A DNA stretch of 12,993 nt from Nostoc sp. CHAB 5834 (lineage in GTDB: Bacteria; Cyanobacteriota; Cyanobacteriia; Cyanobacteriales; Nostocaceae), in assembly GCA_020829485.1 (NCBI GenBank), contig JAIVFU010000153.1:1-12993 (forward strand), given 5' to 3'. Positions within the stretch are counted from its first letter, which is position 1, and the number at the start of each line of letters is the position of its first letter. The notes under the pieces are model-generated. The model saw only the letters and a list, made by a program, of their open reading frames with translations, was not told the origin of the DNA and searched no databases. A program made the position numbers and the translations under genes. Of this stretch, positions 6,658-12,868 are shown piece by piece.

Positions 6658-7064
6658 AACTTAAGACTCCTAACTAATAGCTGACCTTTCAGTTTTTCGG
6701 TCGTTTGTTCTTGTGGAGATATTTGTGGAGTTAATGCAAGATTTTCTGTTTCAATTTTTTGAATCTGAGGCAAAACATTCATCGTATTGCCTGCTAGATA
6801 TTCACTAATCAAGAGATTTGTGGCAGATGTGACGCTAATTCCCCTCTCGGTTGCATATTGAGACACCCAGGCTTGATGACGTTCATCTAGTCTGACTTTG
6901 GGGTTAATAGTAAGAGTTTGGGGCAAGGATGACAGATTCAGATGCCATTGATGTTTGATTGCGTCCAATAGCAGATTTACAGTGTCACTCAGTTTGGAAT
7001 AGTTAAATGAAAGACGGACTCCTTCAACTTTGCTGGCGACTTGAGCCGCTAAACGTACTTGCAT
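6654..7064 (-). CDS. ParR-like ribbon-helix-helix partner of ParM
   Basis: I chose the ATG at 7064, one base after the ParM stop; an upstream in-frame start at 7136 would lie well inside parM. The protein has 136 residues. Residues 12-50 are helical (SFNYSKLSDTVNLLLDAIKH). Residues 56-92 carry a ribbon-helix-helix layout: strand NPKVRLDE, helix RHQAWVSQYATERG, and helix SVTSATNLLISEYLAG. The C-terminal third is polar and probably flexible; in type II segregation systems the ParR tail contacts the actin filament. A small RHH protein directly after ParM is the standard type II gene order. The RHH fold seems likely; the ParR role rests on context. Confidence 0.65.
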   Translation of the reverse strand: MQVRLAAQVASKVEGVRLSFNYSKLSDTVNLLLDAIKHQWHLNLSSLPQTLTINPKVRLDERHQAWVSQYATERGISVTSATNLLISEYLAGNTMNVLPQIQKIETENLALTPQISPQEQTTEKLKGQLLVRSLKL

Positions 7065-7065
7065 T

Positions 7066-7998
7066 TCACATAGCCAACAGTGCTTGAATATTTGATAATT
7101 GTGGATTAGCTGGAATGTAAAAGCCTTGCTTGGCACTCAGCTTTTGACGAACTAAATTAGCACATCCACCAATCAGCATCACGTTGGTAACGTCTGCAAG
7201 ATAGTCATTAGCAGCTGTAGAGATGCTGTCCATCAGATTGTTAAACCAGTTTTCTAACAACCCTGGAAAGACTGAGCTAAAGTCATATTTACGTCCGTAA
7301 GTGAAAGAACCGTCTGCGATCGCGTCCATCATCTTCGCCACTTTAAAAGCAACGTTATCGCGCTTGGCGTAACTCTGCATCAAATCACTATTGATGATGT
7401 CGTTAGCCAGAGAGACACCGCCCACTTTGGGAATTGAGCGACGGGTGAGAACTTCAGAGGATGGGGTGATGACGACATAATTAGTTGTGCCGCCACCGAT
7501 ATCAATAGCGAGTGTGTCGCCGTCCATGTCAAGCTTGCCGTTTCTGTAGGCATTAATTACAGCAACATCTGTCTCAAGGAAAAATTCAACGTTTTTGATT
7601 CGGTGTCTGTAGTTTGTACCGTTGACGTTAATTTGATGCTCTGCAACTAGAGTCCGTCTGATTGTGTCTTCGTGCCATTGAGAATGTTCTGGGACGAGAA
7701 ACCGGACAACACCATCAAAATCCTGCCGCAATCCAGCCAAGGTGAACGGTTTAAAGAATTCTGGCAGGTCTTTACCCCTTTCTGCTGCGGTTTGTGAATT
7801 TTTCTGCTTAGTAGCGCGGTCTCCAAGGACTAAAACCTTATCATCAAGTTTGACAGAGGGTGAATTATCAGTGTCCAAATCTCTAGCACTGGTATAAGTT
7901 ACATCTTGGAAGACTGAACGGATGACGCGAGGTTTTTCACCTTTGAGGGCGGTAATACTGCTGTAGTTTCCGATATCTGCACAGTAAATATTGATCAC
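7066..7998 (-). CDS. parM: ParM/StbA-type plasmid segregation actin
   Basis: A 310-residue actin/Hsp70-fold ATPase. Motifs in order: phosphate-1 ADIGNYSS near residues 7-14; phosphate-2 AIDIGGGTTNYVV at 164-176; and the adenosine motif VMLIGGCANLV near 274-284. In this family, filaments push or pull plasmid copies apart through ParR bound at a centromere. The GTG at 7998 is preferred because AGGAG lies seven bases upstream; the in-frame TTG at 8004 is only one base from that site. It is the first gene of the leftward array and is followed after one base by the RHH gene. A hairpin (CAGCC/GGCTG, 8025-8040) lies in its leader. An Alp-type or other actin-like subfamily is possible. Confidence 0.88.
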   Translation of the reverse strand: MINIYCADIGNYSSITALKGEKPRVIRSVFQDVTYTSARDLDTDNSPSVKLDDKVLVLGDRATKQKNSQTAAERGKDLPEFFKPFTLAGLRQDFDGVVRFLVPEHSQWHEDTIRRTLVAEHQINVNGTNYRHRIKNVEFFLETDVAVINAYRNGKLDMDGDTLAIDIGGGTTNYVVITPSSEVLTRRSIPKVGGVSLANDIINSDLMQSYAKRDNVAFKVAKMMDAIADGSFTYGRKYDFSSVFPGLLENWFNNLMDSISTAANDYLADVTNVMLIGGCANLVRQKLSAKQGFYIPANPQLSNIQALLAM

Positions 7999-8024
7999 TT
8001 GCAATCTCCTAATAAAGCTAGTAG

Positions 8025-8040
8025 CAGCCGTTTTTGGCTG
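8025..8040. other. Small hairpin in the parM leader
   Basis: The arms CAGCC (8025-8029) and GGCTG (8036-8040) enclose a six-base loop, about 27 bases before the parM start. It may influence mRNA stability or translation. Confidence 0.4.
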
Positions 8041-8115
8041 TTGCTAACCTTTGCTACTATGTGGTTGCGATACTAAATCTTACTTTCGTGGCTTTGAATC
8101 TGTTAAAGTGCTATT

Positions 8116-8131
8116 CACCTCTACAGAGGTG
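8116..8131. promoter_or_regulatory. Operator-like inverted repeat CACCTCT-AC-AGAGGTG
   Basis: Two perfect 7-base arms are separated by two bases, a size and symmetry typical of a site for a dimeric HTH or RHH protein. It lies about 120 bp upstream of the parM start. Confidence 0.5.
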
Positions 8132-8310
8132 TATTACCACATGAATACTTATTAAGTCCTAGTTATTGTCGTTCGGTTATAAATTGTTCGTCAAACGTCT
8201 ATTAACTAAACGATAGCAGCTAGTTGACTAGTAGACAAGTTAAGTTGTTATTTAACTTACTTATCAATTAGAGCTGTAAAATAATTGTCAGCTTATAGTC
8301 TATGCAACTA

Positions 8311-8324
8311 ATCAACTAGTTGAT
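8311..8324. promoter_or_regulatory. Operator-like perfect palindrome ATCAACTAGTTGAT
   Basis: This perfect 14-bp palindrome lies 27 bp before the xre start codon, where binding would block transcription. Another TAGTTGA half-site lies at 8221-8227. It is a strong candidate for autoregulation by the Xre protein. Confidence 0.55.
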
Positions 8325-8351
8325 ATATTGGTACTTAAGAGAATTAGGTGT

Positions 8352-8579
8352 ATGAAGTTGATTTGTAAACTTAAAAATTTAATGGAAGACAAGCAGATTA
8401 GCCAATTAGCACTAGCAGAAGCTACAGGGTTAGCTCCAGGCACAATCGGAAAACTTTATCGTAACCAGGTTAGTAGAATTGATGAAAAAACCTTGACACA
8501 ATTGTGTCGATACTTTGAGCTAAAAAGTATCGCTGATATTTTTGAAATTCAATGGGAACAAGAAGATTACAAAGTGTAA
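8352..8579 (+). CDS. Xre/Cro-CI type helix-turn-helix regulator
   Basis: A 75-residue protein, nearly all one HTH domain. It contains the helix run LICKLKNLMEDKQISQLALA, then the turn and recognition helix ATGLAPGTIGKLYRN, then a helix KTLTQLCRYF typical of the Xre family. The ATG at 8352 is favoured, with AGGTG very close upstream; an in-frame TTG at 8328 lies beside the palindrome and is less likely. It is transcribed divergently from parM and probably represses itself, and perhaps the partition array, by binding the palindrome at 8311-8324. The family assignment is secure; the targets are inferred. Confidence 0.85.
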   Translation: MKLICKLKNLMEDKQISQLALAEATGLAPGTIGKLYRNQVSRIDEKTLTQLCRYFELKSIADIFEIQWEQEDYKV

Positions 8580-8731
8580 CCGAAACACCAAACCATGATG
8601 ATGGGCAACCACCAAGTAGAGAAGTGTTTAATTTCCGTGTCTTACCTGTGTTAGACAAGGATTCTAATCGTTGGTTGCTAATTCATTGGTGTGGAGAAGG
8701 AATTAACTGGGTTAAAGATGTGGCTGAGTGA
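8552..8731 (+). CDS. 59-aa unknown protein overlapping the Xre gene
   Basis: An ATG at 8552 opens a frame that overlaps the last 28 bases of xre and ends at TGA 8729-8731. The protein starts MGTRRLQSVTETPNHDDGQ and has a β-rich, tryptophan-containing core (EVFNFRVLPVLDKDSNRWLL, IHWCGEGINWVKDVAE). The composition beyond the overlap is far more protein-like than in the other frames there. Overlapping small genes after an Xre regulator are common in regulator-partner or antitoxin-like pairs. I do not recognise the family, and there is no clear ribosome site, so translation would depend on coupling to xre. Confidence 0.5.
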   Translation: MGTRRLQSVTETPNHDDGQPPSREVFNFRVLPVLDKDSNRWLLIHWCGEGINWVKDVAE

Positions 8732-9174
8732 GAAGCGATCGCTGACTATTAAGCGGATATACAAGAAATGGGTTGATTGCAGCATGAGTGAGATATCCTT
8801 AAAATTACTTAACATTTCAGGAGGGCGATTGAAAAAAGCGACCACTCCAACCAAGGAGCGATCGCTGTTTGTATGTAATTGTTTAAATGTTCGCTTGAAT
8901 GTTTTAAGCCTACAAGACCAGACAGACAAATCTGTTTTTATACGGTCGAGCCGCTTTTCATGCTACTCTAGCGAGAGTAAGTCTGCACGTAAAACTACAG
9001 TTAGTCTTTACAAGGGAGGTAGTAACGACCAAAACAGAATATTCAAATAGTCAAAATAGATGTGAGTCGTTGTAGAACGGTTTCGGTGCCATAAAGACTG
9101 TAGGAGGTCAAAACACCAAATTGTTCAAGACTAACGAGGACTCACCACTCGTAACCTAGCTGTTATGTGATGTG

Positions 9175-9202
9175 ACCTGTACCTGTTCATACCTGTACCT
9201 GT
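9175..9202. repeat. Four ACCTGT units in two tandem pairs (iteron-like)
   Basis: ACCTGT occurs at 9175, 9181, 9191 and 9197. The two tandem pairs are separated by TCAT, so each half of the array spans 16 bases. A further partial inverted copy (ACAGGC) follows at about 9222. Regular short repeats upstream of a rep gene resemble iterons. Confidence 0.55.
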
Positions 9203-9579
9203 CTGTTGCCAATATTAGCACACAGGCGGGACACTTTATGCTTTTTTTTGGACAAATAGTAAAAAAAGCATCTACCGCTACAATTTATCCCCACTCTGAA
9301 TTCAAGCGGAGTATTGGCAAAAGCTATTGAGCCAGAAATAATTGAGGGATGATTTGACGGCTAGATGCCTCGTAGAAGAGGATAACGTCGTGAATAATGG
9401 ATTTTTTCAATCAAAAACTGCACTTTTCTTTCTTAAAAAAATAATGCAGAGGGCTGATTTCTGCTTTCTTTACTACCCACAAGCTAGCGCCAGGTATTAT
9501 ACCAGTCGCTGGTCAATTTGTGTCAAGTAGGTAAAAAAAAGAAATCGGCTAGCTGCCCACACGCCAGACATACGTTTAG

Positions 9580-9596
9580 CGGTTAACGACTAACCG
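9580..9596. other. Small hairpin CGGTTA-ACGAC-TAACCG
   Basis: Six-base arms enclose a five-base loop, followed by TCAATATTTTTAAT. On the plus strand this could be a weak terminator for a transcript running toward rep; the stem is short, so I hold this lightly. Confidence 0.3.
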
Positions 9597-9858
9597 TCAA
9601 TATTTTTAATAAACAATTTCAATGTAGCAATGTCTGGGTCATAAAGGCAAAATTAGTGCAACTTGAATCAGGTGGCATCAACCCTCTAAAACTAACTATG
9701 AGAGCTTCAGACTAAGAATTACAGCCATTTTCACAAGAAAATTAATTTTTGAGCAAATTGGAAAATTTTTGTTTGTAGCCGTTGGTGACATTTGATACAA
9801 GCACCGCTAATGAACCTTCAAATGAGAGGGTAGGGGGTAGGGTTTAAGAACCAAGAAG

Positions 9859-9919
9859 GGCTTAGGGTATTGGATGTTGGGTGTAGGAAAAGATTATCGA
9901 TTATACCCTACGCCAACAC
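9859..9919 (+). promoter_or_regulatory. Rep leader with competing stem-loops
   Basis: GGCTTAGGGTAT (9859-9870) pairs with ATACCCTACGCC (9903-9914) with one mismatch. TGTTGGGTGTAGG (9875-9887) pairs with CCTACGCCAACA (9908-9919) with one bulged base. Both use the CCCTA at 9906-9910, so the two stems exclude each other. Six G-runs of three or more lie between 9828 and 9881. The layout could form a regulatory leader or be a copied palindromic repeat. Confidence 0.5.
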
Positions 9920-9964
9920 CCCACACCAAGAAAGATACACCCCGAACCTAAAAAATGTGGGTAG

Positions 9965-9990
9965 CTCCGATGAACCAATCATCATCGGAG
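9965..9990 (+). promoter_or_regulatory. Hairpin containing the rep Shine-Dalgarno sequence
   Basis: CTCCGAT (9965-9971) pairs perfectly with ATCGGAG (9984-9990) around a 12-base loop. The last four bases of the stem, GGAG, are the ribosome site for the ATG at 9999, at eight bases spacing. When folded, the stem would hide that site and lower Rep synthesis. Confidence 0.6.
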
Positions 9991-9998
9991 AGAGAAAA

Positions 9999-12185
9999 AT
10001 GGCAAAAGCCAAAGCAAACACAGCATTACAATCTACCCTAGAGCCATTAGATCCACTAGGACAAAGGTTTCTAGAATACTTCCATCACGGCTGGGGCTTC
10101 ATCTACGCCCCCACCCCAAAAAGTGGTGAACGCCCACAGTGGCAAACAGAAACCCGCTACCCCTTACAGCCGCGTAACCTGTGGCAACAATACTTAAACC
10201 CCGATGTCTTAATAGGACTGCGGTTTACCAAACAAACCAACTACCTACTAATAGACCTAGACAGAAAAAGCCAGCTACACCCATCAAACAGCCAAATAAA
10301 ATACCGGCAGCTACTAGCCAGCTTAGAAGAAATCGGCTTATGCAGACCAATACCCATACAATCAAGCGATAGTGGCGGGCTGCATATATATTATTTCCTA
10401 GAAGAAAAACAACATTCCTACACCCTAGCCTGTGCCATCCAGCAGACCCTAGAAGCAGCAGGCTTCAAAATCAAAGGAGGAGAACTAGAAATATTCCCCA
10501 ACTGTAAAGTGTACAGCAAAGGCAGCCCCAGTAACTTCAACGCCCATCGCTTACCCTTACAGACAGGCTCTTATGTACTCGACGATTGTCTAGAACCGTG
10601 GTCAGACGACATCGAAGACTTCCTCAACGCCGCCGACTGGTCAGCAAAAGGGCAAGACTACGAAGCATTAGCCCAAGCACTAGTCCGAGCCAACAGCAAA
10701 AAAATTATAAAATTCCCCTACCGTCAGCGCAGTGCAGCCGAGCAATGGAAGCAAGACCTAGAACAACGCATCTCTGAAGGATGGACAGGAAACGGACAGA
10801 CTAACGAACTGCTTAAAGACATAGCGTGTTACGGCATAGTCTTTCGCCAATTAAGCGGACAGACACTAGTAGATTATATAGTGATCACAGCCTGCCAGTC
10901 TCCTGGGTACGTAAACTGGTGTCGCCATCAACACGAAATCGAACAACGAGCCAAAGAATGGGCAAGGTGCTGTGAAGGATTTTACACCCCGTACCCAGGT
11001 ACACCGCAACGGGTAAACAGTTATAAAGAACAATTTGGCAGAGTAGATGAAAATAAAATCATCAACCTGCACCCTAACTCTCAACGTCAGCAAGAGACAA
11101 TAGAGCGGATTCGTTCGATTGTCGCACAGTTACAACAAACTCTAACATTTCCAGAACGGACAAGCGATCGCGCTCTAGCAATTATCGCAGCTTCCATTGC
11201 CCAGTATGGCAAAGGAGTAAGTCAGACAACCCTGTACAAAGCAATATACCTACCCCTATGGCATCCCGACCACCAAGAAAAAAACGGATCAAAACAGCCT
11301 GTAAATGACCTTCTAGACAGCAACCCAGCGATTTTATCTCCTGAAAAATATCCCCAAATACCAGACCCGTGGTTAGAAGAATCGCAGTCTGAAACTCAGA
11401 TTAAACAAGGGATACAGGAGCAAACAGCAAAAATTTACACACCCCCCCCATATATGAAGGTGTTGTACTTGAGTTCAGCTAAAGCGTTGCCGCCAGCAAC
11501 GCAAGAAGCTGAACTTAATCAAATTCAAGAATCTTCTCAAATTCAAATTCAAGAATTTTCTCCCAGTTTTAATTCTTCAGATCCTATTTCTAATTCTTCA
11601 GAAATTTCAAATTTTACCAATCATAAGCAAAACCTATATCATACTTTCCGAAGCGAATCGTTCGATAACAATAAGCAAAACTTATCAAATGAGTCAACAA
11701 TTGCTGGCTTAGGTATTTCAGACGTAGCAACCACTGCTCATAGTGATGTTGATAGCATTTGTGAGAACACTTTACAGGGTGAATATACCTCAGAAGCCGA
11801 ACCCTCTGTACCAGTTTCTATACCAACTACTACACACCCAAATGTAGGATGTGTAGATTCAGTACCCATTCCTGTAGAAGCAGATGATCCACTTGAACAG
11901 CAAACCTTTAGCCCAGATGATTATCGTCAGGCAATCAGACTGAGATTTGAGACAACTGCTCAAGCACGTCATTGGGTAAAATTATACTGCACTATAGAAA
12001 ACTTATCCTTCCTGCCCCAGGAGCGAATCAAACTAGAACAGCTGGCCATACGCCTGCTAATGCTAGAATCGCCGTCGCTGATTTTACAACAGGAAGCGCA
12101 GGAATGGCTGGCAAGTAACCCCTCTGCCTCTGCCCTAGAGATGGCAGAGCGTTTTAAACAAAGCAGACATGACTACAGGCTATAG
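9999..12185 (+). CDS. Primase-polymerase type plasmid replication protein
   Basis: A 728-residue protein. Residues 1-210 look like an archaeo-eukaryotic primase (PrimPol) domain: GWGFIYAPTPKSG, the metal motif LLIDLDRKS (Asp86, Asp88), SGGLHIYYFL with His129, then ELEIFPN and RLPLQTGSYVLDD. Residues about 305-375 (GNGQTNELLKDIACYGIVF, YVNWCRHQHEIEQRAKEWA) and a helical segment with SQTTLYKAIYLPLWHP near 450 resemble replication proteins of cyanobacterial plasmids as I remember them. A low-complexity Ser/Asn/Gln linker follows, then a helical C-terminal domain (670-728). ATG 9999 has GGAG eight bases upstream; the frame is open from 9870, but that extension has no ribosome site. A primase-type initiator is inferred from the motifs; it could also be primase-only. 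Confidence 0.75.
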   Translation: MAKAKANTALQSTLEPLDPLGQRFLEYFHHGWGFIYAPTPKSGERPQWQTETRYPLQPRNLWQQYLNPDVLIGLRFTKQTNYLLIDLDRKSQLHPSNSQIKYRQLLASLEEIGLCRPIPIQSSDSGGLHIYYFLEEKQHSYTLACAIQQTLEAAGFKIKGGELEIFPNCKVYSKGSPSNFNAHRLPLQTGSYVLDDCLEPWSDDIEDFLNAADWSAKGQDYEALAQALVRANSKKIIKFPYRQRSAAEQWKQDLEQRISEGWTGNGQTNELLKDIACYGIVFRQLSGQTLVDYIVITACQSPGYVNWCRHQHEIEQRAKEWARCCEGFYTPYPGTPQRVNSYKEQFGRVDENKIINLHPNSQRQQETIERIRSIVAQLQQTLTFPERTSDRALAIIAASIAQYGKGVSQTTLYKAIYLPLWHPDHQEKNGSKQPVNDLLDSNPAILSPEKYPQIPDPWLEESQSETQIKQGIQEQTAKIYTPPPYMKVLYLSSAKALPPATQEAELNQIQESSQIQIQEFSPSFNSSDPISNSSEISNFTNHKQNLYHTFRSESFDNNKQNLSNESTIAGLGISDVATTAHSDVDSICENTLQGEYTSEAEPSVPVSIPTTTHPNVGCVDSVPIPVEADDPLEQQTFSPDDYRQAIRLRFETTAQARHWVKLYCTIENLSFLPQERIKLEQLAIRLLMLESPSLILQQEAQEWLASNPSASALEMAERFKQSRHDYRL
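11442..11449 (+). repeat. C8 homopolymer tract inside rep
   Basis: Eight consecutive C lie in codons for TPPPYM (about residues 481-486), at the border between conserved regions and the low-complexity linker. Loss of one C gives an immediate TGA; gain of one C gives a stop 15 codons on. Either would yield a form without the C-terminal domain. Confidence 0.7.
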
Positions 12186-12244
12186 AATTTGCGATCGTGC
12201 AGGCTTTTGATTAAAAATGATTGACTTAGCTGCAAATGCTCAAT

Positions 12245-12267
12245 AAAAACCCCACAAGTAAGTGGGG
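12245..12267 (-). terminator. Rho-independent terminator facing left, end of rep
   Basis: CCCCAC (12250-12255) and GTGGGG (12262-12267) form a stem with a six-base loop. On the minus strand the stem is followed by TTTTTATTG, so it would stop transcripts entering from the right. On the plus strand it is followed by AAATTAG, making it weak in the rep direction, though still a possible 3' stabiliser. Confidence 0.6.
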
Positions 12268-12568
12268 AAATTAGAACCTGGATATTTAGAACAAATGTAC
12301 TATATACGGAGATACAAAGCAAGTTTTTTGCGGTGTTTTTTTTCTAAACGTAGTATTATGGAAAATGTTACTCAATCGGCATTAAGATAAGGCCTTTAAA
12401 TTTTTGTATCTATGAACCATTTTTATAAAAAATTAACAAAAAGAAATTGTCCCATTCTGAATAAACAAGAGCATAAAAGCGGTTAAAGATGTCTAACAAT
12501 GCAACCATAGGTGCGCTGTTGTGACTAATTCCAGCTTTTATCGCATTTTAGTCCCAAAAAAGATAATT

Positions 12569-12587
12569 ATGCCCCAAAAATGGGCAT
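12569..12587. repeat. Hairpin ATGCCC/GGGCAT
   Basis: Six-base arms at 12569-12574 and 12582-12587 enclose a seven-base A-rich loop. It is separated by one base from a second, stronger hairpin and forms a tandem stem-loop pair with it. Confidence 0.55.
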
Positions 12588-12588
12588 G

Positions 12589-12619
12589 ATGGCATCAAAA
12601 TAACTGGTTTTGATGCCAT
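12589..12619. repeat. Perfect 12-bp hairpin ATGGCATCAAAA/TTTTGATGCCAT
   Basis: The arms at 12589-12600 and 12608-12619 are perfect complements with a seven-base loop. No T-run follows on either strand, so it is not a classical terminator. It may be part of a structured RNA, a single-strand replication signal, or the end of a small mobile element. Confidence 0.65.
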
Positions 12620-12655
12620 AAATAGATATTCAACACTCAAAAAAACAATATTTAT

Positions 12656-12670
12656 CCTCATTTAATGAGG
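12656..12670. repeat. 15-bp palindrome CCTCATT-T-AATGAGG
   Basis: Two perfect seven-base arms surround a single central base, about 36 bp beyond the tandem hairpins. The symmetry suits a dimeric DNA-binding protein or a recombination site. Confidence 0.5.
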
Positions 12671-12868
12671 TCTCATAAAAATAGATAAAGAAAGTTGTAG
12701 TAAAATTTATTTTTGTAAAAATAAAAATAAATAAGGAATCTTGAATAATTTTGCATAAGTAACATATTTTGTCAACTATTCATAGTAATAAAAATCTTAC
12801 TAAAATCGGGTTTAATAGTAAAAAAATATATAGAAATTTGAATTAAATTTACAAAACTGGTTTGGTTC

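Larger units (their letters stand above)
7999..8351. promoter_or_regulatory. Divergent promoter / operator / centromere-like region
   Basis: About 350 bp between divergent parM and xre. It contains CACCTCT-AC-AGAGGTG at 8116-8131; AAGTTAA at 8237-8243 paired with TTAACTT at 8252-8258; and the perfect palindrome ATCAACTAGTTGAT at 8311-8324. The half-site TAGTTGA also occurs at 8221-8227. For parM, TTGTCT...TATCGT on the minus strand with 17-bp spacing is a possible promoter near the last half-site; for xre, TTGTCA at 8285 with TAATCA further on is a weak candidate. ParM operons usually have their centromere just upstream, so this is the natural place for it. Confidence 0.55.
8732..9998. other. 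1.27-kb non-coding region upstream of rep, candidate origin
   Basis: I find no convincing gene here. It holds two HIP1 octamers (8735, 8858), a TACTCT-AGCG-AGAGTA repeat at 8964-8979, the ACCTGT cluster at 9175-9202, and small hairpins ACCAG/CTGGT at 9501-9513 and CGGTTA/TAACCG at 9580-9596. AT-rich stretches lie around 9600-9780, and the structured rep leader follows. Iteron-like repeats plus AT-rich DNA just upstream of a replication gene are the usual arrangement of a plasmid origin, so I regard this as the best origin candidate. Confidence 0.45.
1466..11171. repeat. HIP1 octamers (GCGATCGC), eight copies
   Basis: Exact copies start at 1466, 3943, 4097, 4806, 7316, 8735, 8858 and 11164. 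About 0.2 copies would be expected by chance in 13 kb. HIP1 enrichment is a hallmark of many cyanobacterial genomes and supports the host assignment. The feature span only marks the first and last copy. Confidence 0.9.

Noticed and set aside
8691..9050. 119-residue open frame on the plus strand
   Set aside because: It starts inside the 59-aa gene, contains two HIP1 octamers read as RSL, has no ribosome site and a basic, Ser/Lys-rich composition typical of non-coding translation.
9342..9530. 62-residue open frame on the plus strand
   Set aside because: No ribosome site, TTTTTT/AAAAAA runs read as Phe/Lys, and no domain-like pattern.
9870..9998. 43-residue N-terminal extension of Rep
   Set aside because: It runs through the structured leader, has no ribosome site, and a better ATG with GGAG is present at 9999.
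10866..11093. 75-residue open frame on the minus strand
   Set aside because: Antisense to the conserved part of rep, without start signals.
12310..12335. Possible rightward terminator after rep (GCAA/TTGC with T-run)
   Set aside because: The stem is only four bases and separated from the T-run; too weak to list as a terminator.
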